Origin: Pseudoroseomonas ludipueritiae
Lineage (GTDB): Bacteria; Pseudomonadota; Alphaproteobacteria; Acetobacterales; Acetobacteraceae
Reading direction: 5' to 3'
DNA length: 64,000 nucleotides
Assembly (NCBI RefSeq): GCF_014490445.1
Contig: NZ_JACTUZ010000006.1
Coordinates: 30,337-94,336, forward strand
The translations under genes were made by a program, and so were the position numbers. Within the stretch, counting starts at the first letter, position 1, and the number at the start of each line of letters is the position of its first letter. This document shows positions 53,859-61,375 of the stretch, one piece after another. A model generated the notes under the pieces. That model saw only the letters and a program-made list of their open reading frames with translations. It did no database searches and was not told the DNA's origin.

Positions 53859-55177
53859 AGGTCACCTCCGACAAGGCGCTCGATGGCCGCCACTTGTCGC
53901 TGGCCGTCGAACTCGGCGGAGAGGAGCTGCAGGCGGAAGCCGACGAGGTCGGCCTGCGCCCGCAGAACGGTTCCGAGGTCCACCCTGCCCACCGCGTACC
54001 CGGCGGTCCCGGAGCGCACGAGCGCCTCGGCCTGGGGCAGCAGGCGCCGACGGATCAGGTCGACCGTCCGGCGGCTGCCCTCGGCGCCTGCCGCGGCGTC
54101 GGCGAGGTCGCCCCGGATCTGCTGCTCGCGCGCCTCGTAGCGCGCGCGGGCGGCGCCCGCCTGGGCTCCCGCCTCGCGCTGCTGCGCCTCCCGCAAGCCC
54201 CACTGGAGGGGCACCTTCATGCCGATCCAGGCCTGGTAGCCGGTCGGCCCGTAGCTTCCCCGGTCGATGGCCGAGGCGCCGAGGGTCACGTCCGGGTACC
54301 AGTTCCGCTCGGTCAGTACCCGGTTAGTCTCGGCCCCGCCCACGGCCGCCGCATCCGCGGCCAGGGAAGGGCTCGAGGCTCGCGCCCGCTCAATCAGGCG
54401 CGCAACGTCCAGCGCACGGGCATCGGGGAGCGGCCGCAGCCGTTCCGGCGCGGCCAGGGACGCGTCCGGCGACCGGTTCAGCAGGGCGTTCAGCTGGCCC
54501 TGCGCGCTCCGGAGCGATGCCTCCAGGCGAAGGATCTCGGCCGAGACGCGTGTGGCCTCCACCTCCGCCCTGAAGACCTCGGTCTGCTCGCCGCGGCCCT
54601 GGGCGTAGCGTTCGCGGGCGACCTGCGCGACGCCTTGGAGGGCTTGCCGCTGGTCTGCCGCCCGGCGGGCCGCCTGGTAGGCGGCGTAATAGCGGGCGAA
54701 GGCGACCTTGACCTTCTCGACCAGTTCGGCGTCCGCGGCCTGCGCCTGTGCCGTCATCTGGCTGACCTCGGCGCGGGCGGCCTGACGACGCAGATCGCGC
54801 CTGCCCCAGAGCGGGATCTCCTGCTCGAAGCTGTAGATCATCATGTTCTCGCGGCGGCCCGAGCTGCGGGGCATCTCGTCCGACATCACCCGGACAGTCG
54901 GGTCGGGAAGGGACCCGGCGATCCCCACGCGCGCCCGGGCCGCGTCCGCGTCGAGCGCGCGGGCGGCGAGTTCGGGGCTGAGTTGGCGGGCGACGCCCAG
55001 GACGCTCTCCAGGGTGGCCCCGGGGAGTGTTCCCCCCGGGGTCTGCTGGGTGCCTCTGGTCTGGGCGTGGCCCGGCCCGCCCAGGAGGGTGACGGTCAGG
55101 CCGAGCGCGAGGGCCGCGGCGGACCTTCGTCCGGCGCGCGCCGGGGGCGTGGAGCCCCCCGTTGTCCAGGGGCGCAT
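53855..55177 (-). CDS. cusC: CusC/TolC-type outer-membrane channel
   Basis: This 440-residue outer-membrane factor has a signal peptide (ALALGLTVTLLGGPGHAQ) and two repeats of the TolC coiled-coil fold (for example ARALDADAARARVGIAGS and LPDPTVRVMSDEM). There is no lipobox Cys. It completes the CusCBA export channel from inner membrane to outside. It is coupled to cusB and starts one base after the YtkA-like gene. Confidence 0.9.
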   Translation of the reverse strand: MRPWTTGGSTPPARAGRRSAAALALGLTVTLLGGPGHAQTRGTQQTPGGTLPGATLESVLGVARQLSPELAARALDADAARARVGIAGSLPDPTVRVMSDEMPRSSGRRENMMIYSFEQEIPLWGRRDLRRQAARAEVSQMTAQAQAADAELVEKVKVAFARYYAAYQAARRAADQRQALQGVAQVARERYAQGRGEQTEVFRAEVEATRVSAEILRLEASLRSAQGQLNALLNRSPDASLAAPERLRPLPDARALDVARLIERARASSPSLAADAAAVGGAETNRVLTERNWYPDVTLGASAIDRGSYGPTGYQAWIGMKVPLQWGLREAQQREAGAQAGAARARYEAREQQIRGDLADAAAGAEGSRRTVDLIRRRLLPQAEALVRSGTAGYAVGRVDLGTVLRAQADLVGFRLQLLSAEFDGQRQVAAIERLVGGDL

Positions 55178-55178
55178 T

Positions 55179-55586
55179 TCATCGGGCCGCGCTGAAGGTC
55201 ACCGTGGCCCGCACGGTCTCGGGTTCGCCCTGGACCTTGGCGCTCAGCGCCAACGCCCAGTTCCCGGCCATGCCTGTTTCGACCACGAAGCGGTAGGTGC
55301 CCGGCCGCTGCCCGGGTTGCGCGGCGACGCTGCCGGTCATCGTGGGCATGCCCGCCGGGGCCATGTCGGCCCGGGTCTGGAAGATGACCGCGTCCGGCAC
55401 CGGCCTGCCGTCCGAGGCCCGTACGAGGCGGAGGGTCACGTCCGTCTTGCCAGGCCCCGCGGAGCGGGCCTCGGCCAGTTCGAAGCGGTAATCGCTGGCA
55501 GCAGCGAAGGCACCGTGGCCCGGAGGGGAGGTCGCAACGACGGTGACGGCGCCGAGCGCGCCAGCGCGCAGGAGCTTAGAAAGCAT
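55179..55586 (-). CDS. YtkA/FixH-like exported protein
   Basis: This 135-residue protein has an N-terminal signal segment and an immunoglobulin-like beta domain (RFELAEARSAGPGKTDVTLRL, truncated here, then ADMAPAGMPTMTG and PGTYRFVVETGMAGNWAL). The domain is found in YtkA and FixH proteins and in many CusB leaders. The Met-rich loop may bind Cu(I). It is the first gene of the cus operon. Confidence 0.82.
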   Translation of the reverse strand: MLSKLLRAGALGAVTVVATSPPGHGAFAAASDYRFELAEARSAGPGKTDVTLRLVRASDGRPVPDAVIFQTRADMAPAGMPTMTGSVAAQPGQRPGTYRFVVETGMAGNWALALSAKVQGEPETVRATVTFSAAR

Positions 55587-55763
55587 GATGGTATCCTATC
55601 CGTGGGCCACCCAAGCGTTCGCAATGAGTGGCTGATGTCGTCTGAATGCCCGCTCGCTCCCTGTCGGCAGCGACGCCCCGAACCAGTTGGAGGCGGACGC
55701 ACTGGGACCATCGGAGAACGGCGGATGAAGCGGCGTCGGCCCAATGGGCGCGTACGGCTCAGC

Positions 55764-56132
55764 TCAGACGAAGTGGATGGGAGGTTCTACGGAGGGCTCG
55801 GGCGAGATGCCGCCGGTGGGGCCTATCGCTGACCAGTAGGTGACCGGGTTCCATTCCAGACGCCCGGCAACGCGTATGGAAAGAGCAGGGAGCGCAACCG
55901 TGAAGACGCAGCCGAAGTCAGTCATACAACCAGGTATCTGATCCTTGCAGGGCGGTACGGAAGTGTCGTGGCAAGGCATCGATGCACTGTCCTCGCTCCC
56001 CTGGTCGGCCATCATGGTCATTCCTAGCGAGGCCGCATGCGCGGGCAGCGGCAGGTTCTGCACCAGGCCCGCACCGACAAAGGCACAGATCGTGATGGCA
56101 ACGACGACGAGCCTGAGCAGGCAGCGAGACAT
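55764..56132 (-). CDS. Exported Cys/Met-containing protein, paralogue of the one at 48430
   Basis: This 122-residue protein has a signal peptide (LVVVAITICAFVGAGLVQ). The mature part has SMPCHDTSVPPCKDQIPGCM and TDFGCVFTVALPAL, ending VEPPIHFV. The Cys spacing and C-terminal motif match the protein at 48430. Such proteins may be exported metal scavengers. No family name is known to me. The start at 56130-56132 has only a weak ribosome-binding site. Confidence 0.7.
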   Translation of the reverse strand: MSRCLLRLVVVAITICAFVGAGLVQNLPLPAHAASLGMTMMADQGSEDSASMPCHDTSVPPCKDQIPGCMTDFGCVFTVALPALSIRVAGRLEWNPVTYWSAIGPTGGISPEPSVEPPIHFV

Positions 56133-56281
56133 TTCATTATCATAGCGGCGAACGGAGGTGAGTTGAAGAAGGTTTGCAGTCGGCCTCGCAGGCCAGCCGC
56201 CACACCTTATCAACCTGGGCCACAAGGTGTCTGGGGAGTGCGGCTGCTGGGCGAAGGCAATGCGGTACTGGGGCATGTGCG

Positions 56282-57292
56282 TCACCGACCAGACGCCCCT
56301 TCAAAGTTGCTGGCTGGACCTTGCACCAATTGAAGGAAGACGTCTTCCAGGTCCGGCTGCTTGGTGGTCACGCTGGCCACACGCAGCCCTGCGGCGCGAA
56401 TGGCGGCGAGCATCTCGTCAACATTGCCGCTCGCCTGCGCGAACCGGAACACCAGCCGCTGTGGAGCCGCCAGGATGGGGTTGAAGGGAAGAAGGTTGTC
56501 TGGGATGGCGCCGAGGGGCGCAGAGACATCGACCACGAGTTCCTGGTCCTCCACGCGCCGGAACAGGGCGTCCGTGGTGTCATGCGCGACGATCTGGCCG
56601 TCAGCCAGGACGGCGATCCGGTCGCACAGGGCCTCTGCCTCCTGGAGGTAGTGGGTCGTGAGCAGGACGGTGGTGCCGCGTTGGTTGAGCAGGCGGACGT
56701 AGTCCCAAAGCTGCTGGCGCAGGGCGACATCGACGCCTGCGGTGGGCTCGTCCAGGACGAGGACGGGCGGGCTGTGGACCAGTGCCTTGCCCACCATTAG
56801 CCGCCGCCGCATGCCACCGGATAGGCTGCGAGCAGGTGCCGTGGCCTTGTCCGCCAGCCCCAGGACCTCGAGGAGCTCGTCCGTCCGTCGGGCGGCCTTG
56901 GGAATCCCGAAGAGCCCTGCCTGGAGTTCCAGCGCGGCGCGAGCCGGGAAGTAGGGATCCAGGGTGAGTTCCTGGGGGACGACACCGATCGCAGCCCTTG
57001 CCGCCCGGGGCGCCTTGTCGATGTCGATGCCCCAGACGCGCGCTGTCCCGCCCGATTTCCGCACCAGTCCGGCCAGGATGTTGATGAGGGTCGACTTCCC
57101 TGCGCCGTTTGGCCCGAGCAGGCCGAAGATGCTGCCCCGTGGGATGGTCAGGTTCACCCCCTTGAGGGCGTGCTTGGCTGCCCGGCCGCCAGTACCCGGA
57201 TAGACCTTCTCGAGGCCTTCCACCGCGATGGCCGCTGCGGGCTGGTCACGGTCGGTCATCGCGGAGCTCGTTCTGGATGTCGGCCGGGTCAC
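56282..57292 (-). CDS. ABC transporter ATP-binding protein
   Basis: This 336-residue ATPase has Walker A (GLLGPNGAGKSTLINIL), the Q-loop VVPQELTLDP, signature LSGGMRRRLMVGKAL, Walker B (VLVLDEPTAGVD) and the switch His (TTHYLQEAEAL). The C-terminal 80 residues are extra. GTG at 57292 shares GTGA with the permease. ATG at 57259 is the alternative. The pair belongs to the drug/metabolite-type exporters (YadG/CcmA-like), and its CueR-type promoter implies copper control. Confidence 0.92.
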   Translation of the reverse strand: MTRPTSRTSSAMTDRDQPAAAIAVEGLEKVYPGTGGRAAKHALKGVNLTIPRGSIFGLLGPNGAGKSTLINILAGLVRKSGGTARVWGIDIDKAPRAARAAIGVVPQELTLDPYFPARAALELQAGLFGIPKAARRTDELLEVLGLADKATAPARSLSGGMRRRLMVGKALVHSPPVLVLDEPTAGVDVALRQQLWDYVRLLNQRGTTVLLTTHYLQEAEALCDRIAVLADGQIVAHDTTDALFRRVEDQELVVDVSAPLGAIPDNLLPFNPILAAPQRLVFRFAQASGNVDEMLAAIRAAGLRVASVTTKQPDLEDVFLQLVQGPASNFEGASGR

Positions 57293-58089
57293 TGGCGCAG
57301 CCGCCAGCCCGACGCGAGCAGCCGATGGCAGAGGACGCCGAGCAGGCCGTTGGCGACGAGCACCACGAGGATTCCGGCGAGCGGTGAGGCTTCCGAGTGG
57401 CCGGTGATGCCGTGCCGGAAACCGTCGACGATGTAGAAGACGGGATCGGCGTAGGCGATGGAGCGGAATGGCTCAGACAGAGTGCTGACCGCATAGAAGG
57501 TGCCGGACAGCAGCGTCAGCGGCGCGATGATGAAGTTCGTGACGGCAGCCTGGTGGTCCATCTTCTGGGCCCACAATCCACCCAACACGCCCAGCAGTGC
57601 GAACAGCAGGGAGCCGCCGACGGCGTAGAACAGGCAGAGGGCAAGGTTCGCGAGCGGCAGCGGCACGAAGAGCGCAGCGGCAAGGGCAGTCAGCGCGCCC
57701 ACCAGGATGCCTCGTGTGACGCCCCCGAGTGCCATGCCGGTCAGGAACTCCCCCGGCCCGAGCGGCGCCAGCAGGAGGTCGACGATGTTTCCCTGGACCT
57801 TCGCGACAAGGAGAGATGATGAGGTATTGGCATATGCGTTCTGCAACATCGCCATCATGACGAGACCCGGAGTGACGAAGACCAAGTAGGGCACGCCGCC
57901 CGGCGCCGGTGCATGGCGGCCGAGCGCGACGCCGAAGACCGCCAGGAAGAGCAGCGTGCTCACGACCGGGCCGCCCACGGTTTGGGCTGCGACAGCAAGG
58001 AATCTCTGCACCTCGCGTCGGTAGAGGGTGGTCACCCCTATCCAGTTCACCCCTTCGCCAAGCCGTGTAGCCGACAAACCGCTCTCCAT
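57289..58089 (-). CDS. ABC-2 type permease
   Basis: This 266-residue permease has six helices (TLLFLAVFGVALGRHA, YLVFVTPGLVMMAMLQNAYA, LTLLSGTFYAVSTL). The start at 58087-58089 is used because an earlier ATG at 58116 lies within the promoter spacer and upstream of the expected RNA start. It overlaps the ATPase by four bases. The substrate is unknown. Confidence 0.88.
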   Translation of the reverse strand: MESGLSATRLGEGVNWIGVTTLYRREVQRFLAVAAQTVGGPVVSTLLFLAVFGVALGRHAPAPGGVPYLVFVTPGLVMMAMLQNAYANTSSSLLVAKVQGNIVDLLLAPLGPGEFLTGMALGGVTRGILVGALTALAAALFVPLPLANLALCLFYAVGGSLLFALLGVLGGLWAQKMDHQAAVTNFIIAPLTLLSGTFYAVSTLSEPFRSIAYADPVFYIVDGFRHGITGHSEASPLAGILVVLVANGLLGVLCHRLLASGWRLRQ

Positions 58090-58107
58090 CACTGCGTCTG
58101 ACCTAGC

Positions 58108-58138
58108 AGCCTGCATCCTACTTCCGTGGGAAGGTCAA
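58108..58138 (-). promoter_or_regulatory. CueR-type promoter of the ABC exporter
   Basis: On the minus strand, TTGACC, then 19 bp starting TTCCCACGG, then CAGGCT. The first 13 bases (TTGACCTTCCCAC) equal those of the copper ATPase promoter at 16116. The element overlaps the stop codon of the MFS gene. Confidence 0.72.
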
Positions 58139-59388
58139 GGCGCATGCCGGGCGTCGGCGCGCTGCCGCCGGAGCGCGTATGGCACGAGCGCCAGCACCAT
58201 CAGGATGTTCAGCACCGCTACCCCGCACAGGACAGCCAGCGTCACCTGCGTCCCGAAGCTGTTCAGCAGCCAGGCGCCGACAAAGGGCGAGGCCGCCTGC
58301 GCGATGAGGGTCGGCATCGCGATGCGGCCCATCAGCACGGCGTAGCCTTCCTTGCCGAAGAGGGCCAAGGGCACTGTCCCGCGAGCGATGGAGCGGATGC
58401 CGCTGCCCATCCCATACATGACAATGCCCGCGGCCACGACGCCCGGCGCGCCGACCAGCATGCCCAGGCCGACGGCCACCAGCACCGCCGAGGCGACCAG
58501 GCTCCAGATCGGGTGCGCCTTTCTGCCGAAGAGCATCTCCAGCACGCGAGCGCCAACCTGGGCAGGGCCAATCAGCGTGCCCAAGGCGACGGCGGCGGCC
58601 AGCGCTAGCCCCTGCGACTGGAGCAGGGTCAGCAGGTGAACGGCGATGATCGTCATGATGATCGCGGCCAGGGTGAACCCTGCCGCCAGCATGACGAAGG
58701 CATAGCGCTGGCCCGCCTGCACATGGCCTGGCGCCGCAGCAGCCTTGGTGGCCGTGGGTGCTGCCGCTGGCTTGGCTACCTCGCGCGGCACCCCGAACAG
58801 GTAGAGCGGCAGCACCACCGCGAGGTGGATGGCGGCGTAGGTCAGGCAGGCGCCGCGCCAGCCCAGGTGGTCGACCAGGAAGGCGCTGAGGGGCCAGCAG
58901 ACCGTGCTGGCGAATCCGCCGAACAGGGTGACGTGGGTGATGGCCGACCGTGCCTGCTCGCCATACAGCCGCCCCAGCGTCGAGAAAGCCGGGTCGTAGA
59001 GCCCGGCGCCCATGGCCAGCCCGAGGACGATCCAGGCCAGCACAAACACTGGCAGGCTGGGTGCCAGCCCGAGCAGCAGCAGGCCTGCGGAGAGCAGGAC
59101 GGCGCTGGCGGCCAGCACGGGTCGGCCGCCGTGCCGGTCAATCAGGTGGCCGATGCGTGGCGAGGCCAGACCGGACACCAGCATGCCGATGGACAAGGCG
59201 CCCATCAGCCAGGTCAGCGGCCAGCCGGTGTCCGTAGCAATCGGCCCGGCCAGCACGGCGAGCAGGTAGTAGGAGGAACCCCAGGCGAGGATCTGGCCCA
59301 CGCCGATGGCCGAGACGACCGTAAGTCTGTTCCGGCGCGCCGCGGCGTCGGTGGGAACGGCATGCCCTGGTACCGCAGCCTGGCTCAT
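58135..59388 (-). CDS. MFS transporter of arsenic-type FAD-oxidoreductase cluster
   Basis: This 417-residue MFS protein has 12 helices (GVGQILAWGSSYYLLAVLAG, GHLIDRHGGRPVLAASAVLL). It overlaps the FAD-oxidoreductase gene by four bases. In other proteobacteria such MFS genes pair with ArsO-like flavoproteins in ars operons. The substrate is probably a modified or organic arsenical, which is inference. Confidence 0.82.
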   Translation of the reverse strand: MSQAAVPGHAVPTDAAARRNRLTVVSAIGVGQILAWGSSYYLLAVLAGPIATDTGWPLTWLMGALSIGMLVSGLASPRIGHLIDRHGGRPVLAASAVLLSAGLLLLGLAPSLPVFVLAWIVLGLAMGAGLYDPAFSTLGRLYGEQARSAITHVTLFGGFASTVCWPLSAFLVDHLGWRGACLTYAAIHLAVVLPLYLFGVPREVAKPAAAPTATKAAAAPGHVQAGQRYAFVMLAAGFTLAAIIMTIIAVHLLTLLQSQGLALAAAVALGTLIGPAQVGARVLEMLFGRKAHPIWSLVASAVLVAVGLGMLVGAPGVVAAGIVMYGMGSGIRSIARGTVPLALFGKEGYAVLMGRIAMPTLIAQAASPFVGAWLLNSFGTQVTLAVLCGVAVLNILMVLALVPYALRRQRADARHAP

Positions 59389-60833
59389 TCGGCGGGCTCG
59401 GCTGGGAGGGACACCTTCTGATCAGCGGTCCCGCAGCACGGCGCGTCCTCCGCCAATTCAGGCTTGGGCGCGCAGCAAGTGTCCTGGGTCGTCGTCGGCG
59501 TGCAGCATGCGGCATCGAGTGCCGCCACCACGCGGTTGCTGCTGCACACGCCGGTCTGCGGCAGGTCGAGCTCTACCCGGCGTGCGGCTTCCATGTCGCC
59601 TGCCAGGAAGGCGGCGATCGAGCGCACCTGCTCGTAGCCGGTGGCCAGCAGGAAGGTCGGGGCCCGGCCGTAGGAGGTCATGCCCGCCAGGAAGAGACCG
59701 CTGTCGGGCTGCTGAAGTTCCAGGGCGCCGTGAGGCCTAACGGTCCCGCAGGAGTGCAGGTTGGGATCGATGAGGGGCGCCAGGACGCGCGGGCATTCCA
59801 GCGCCGGGTCCAGGTCGAGGCGGACCTCGCGCAGGATGGAGAACTCAGGGCGCAGTCCGGTGGCCACCACCATCTCGTCGGCTTCCGCCATCCTGCCCTC
59901 GAGGCTCATGACCTGTAGGGAGCCGTCGGCACCCCTGCGGATCTCGTCCACGGAGAAGGGCGCGAGCAGCTCGATGGCACCAGACTCCACGAGGTGGCGC
60001 AGCCGCTGTCCTAGGGCACCACGTTCCGGCAGCTGGTCGGCCGCCCCGCCCCCGTAGGCCCGCGTCAGGTCCGCGCTGCGGGCCACCCAGAGGACGGTCG
60101 TGCCCGGCGCTTGCTCGGCCAGGCTGGCGAGGTCGATCAGGGTGCCGACGGCCGAGTGGCCCGAGCCAACGACGAGGACGCGCTTGCCCGCATAGCGGCC
60201 GCGCTCGTCGCCGAGGACGTCGGACATGCCATAGCGGATGCGGTCAGCGGCCTGGCGCTCGCCGATGGCGGGCAGGCCGGAGGCGCCCGCCGGGTTGGGA
60301 TGGCCCCAGGTGCCGGTGGCGACGAGGACGGCCTGGACCAGGAGGCGGTCCTCCTTGCCCTCAGCCTGGAACCTGACCTCGAAGGGCTGCCGCTCACGAC
60401 CGGCATCGCGAACCTTGCCAGCGCGCTGCCGGGCGACGCCGGTCACCAGGGTGTTCAGACGCAGGCGCCCAGCCATCTCCGGCAGGGCGGCCAGAGGTGC
60501 CAGGTAGCCCTCCACGAGCTCACGGCCGGTCGGGAAGGCATCGGCGTCCGGCACCGTCCATCCATGCCGCTCCAGGAGCGTGCGGCAGGCGCGGTCCACG
60601 TTGTACCGCCAAGGGGAGAAGGTGTGGACGTGTCCCCAGTCCAGCGGCGCCGTGCCAACCGAAGGACCGGCTTCGAACACCACCGGCTTCAGGCCGCGCT
60701 CCAGCAGGTGCGCCGCGGCGGCGAGGCCGACAGGGCCGCCGCCAATGATGGCGACGGGCAACGATTCAGGGCTCGGGAAGCCCTCAGGGCCTCTGTTCTG
60801 AGGGCCGGGTTTGGCGGAGCAGCAGGAGCTCAT
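59385..60833 (-). CDS. ArsO-like FAD-dependent oxidoreductase with Cys-rich tail
   Basis: This 482-residue flavoprotein has the FAD motif VAIIGGGPVGLAAAAHL and a second nucleotide motif (VLVVGSGHSAVGTLIDL), as in monooxygenases. The C-terminal tail is Cys-rich (AACCTPTTTQDTCCAPKP and APCCGTAD, six Cys), as in flavoproteins of arsenic operons, and the N-terminus also begins SSCCSAKP. These vicinal Cys pairs would bind trivalent arsenic. It is followed by MFS. AGGAAG lies before its ATG. Confidence 0.85.
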   Translation of the reverse strand: MSSCCSAKPGPQNRGPEGFPSPESLPVAIIGGGPVGLAAAAHLLERGLKPVVFEAGPSVGTAPLDWGHVHTFSPWRYNVDRACRTLLERHGWTVPDADAFPTGRELVEGYLAPLAALPEMAGRLRLNTLVTGVARQRAGKVRDAGRERQPFEVRFQAEGKEDRLLVQAVLVATGTWGHPNPAGASGLPAIGERQAADRIRYGMSDVLGDERGRYAGKRVLVVGSGHSAVGTLIDLASLAEQAPGTTVLWVARSADLTRAYGGGAADQLPERGALGQRLRHLVESGAIELLAPFSVDEIRRGADGSLQVMSLEGRMAEADEMVVATGLRPEFSILREVRLDLDPALECPRVLAPLIDPNLHSCGTVRPHGALELQQPDSGLFLAGMTSYGRAPTFLLATGYEQVRSIAAFLAGDMEAARRVELDLPQTGVCSSNRVVAALDAACCTPTTTQDTCCAPKPELAEDAPCCGTADQKVSLPAEPAE

Positions 60834-60851
60834 CTGACGGCTTCCTTCCTA

Positions 60852-60872
60852 ATACCTCGGTGGGCGATGTAT
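60852..60872. promoter_or_regulatory. Putative PadR operator, site 1
   Basis: ATACCTCG-GTGGG-CGATGTAT, an inverted repeat with one mismatch and 5-bp centre. It lies 19 bp before the flavoprotein start, and its twin is upstream of padR. Confidence 0.6.
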
Positions 60873-60888
60873 AGGGATAAGCCAAAGG

Positions 60889-61311
60889 TCAGCATTGGCA
60901 GGCGCCCTTGGCCTTGCCGCGGGCCGTGGCGGCGCGGCCAGTCTCCGTCAGGGCGGTGGTGGCATCCATCCAGGCCTCTAGGCCGACCTTGAAGGCTTCT
61001 CGGCCCTTGTCGGTCAGGGTGTAGACCTTGCGCTCGCGGCCGGAGACGACCTCGGCTTCCGAGGTCAGGTAGCCGCCCTGCTTGAACTCCCGGAGCGTCG
61101 GATACAGGGCGCCCTCGGACGGGGAGCAGCAGCCGTTGGTGGTCCGCTCCACGGCGCGGGCGATGTCGTAGCCGTGCGCCGGGCCGTCGTGGAGCACCTG
61201 GAGGACGAAGAAGCGGCTGAGGGCCATCTTGATGGTCCCGGCCCAATACGCTCGGTCCGTGAAGTCCGGAGAGGGACGCAGGACAGCTTGGAGAGCGGAC
61301 GGCTTGGACAT
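60889..61311 (-). CDS. PadR-family regulator with Cys cluster
   Basis: This 140-residue winged-helix protein has the PadR core ALSRFFVLQVLHDGPAHGYD, TLREFKQGGYLTSE and KVYTLTDKGREAF. A CC pair (TNGCCSPSEGALYP) at the DNA-reading helix and a terminal CQC could bind arsenite or another soft metal. ATG at 61311 gives a 28-residue extension. ATG at 61227 is possible. It probably represses itself and the flavoprotein/MFS pair via two matching operators. Confidence 0.85.
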   Translation of the reverse strand: MSKPSALQAVLRPSPDFTDRAYWAGTIKMALSRFFVLQVLHDGPAHGYDIARAVERTTNGCCSPSEGALYPTLREFKQGGYLTSEAEVVSGRERKVYTLTDKGREAFKVGLEAWMDATTALTETGRAATARGKAKGACQC

Positions 61312-61322
61312 GTCGAGAGGTT

Positions 61323-61343
61323 ATGCCTTGGGGGGCGAGGTAT
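61323..61343. promoter_or_regulatory. Putative PadR operator, site 2
   Basis: ATGCCTTG-GGGGG-CGAGGTAT has the same half-sites and 5-bp spacing as site 1, two mismatches. It lies just upstream of the padR start, so autoregulation is likely. Confidence 0.6.
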
Positions 61344-61367
61344 CAAGATGCCTCAGCACCCTTGTGG

Positions 61368-61375
61368 GCATCTAT
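61368..61375. repeat. Left 8-bp target-site duplication
   Basis: GCATCTAT abuts the left terminal repeat and is repeated exactly at 63108-63115 after the right one. Confidence 0.9.

Noticed and set aside
49138-53874. A single 1578-codon frame across cusA and cusB
   Set aside because: Its N-terminal third is the wrong frame of cusB. The real cusA starts at 52302 and overlaps cusB by four bases.
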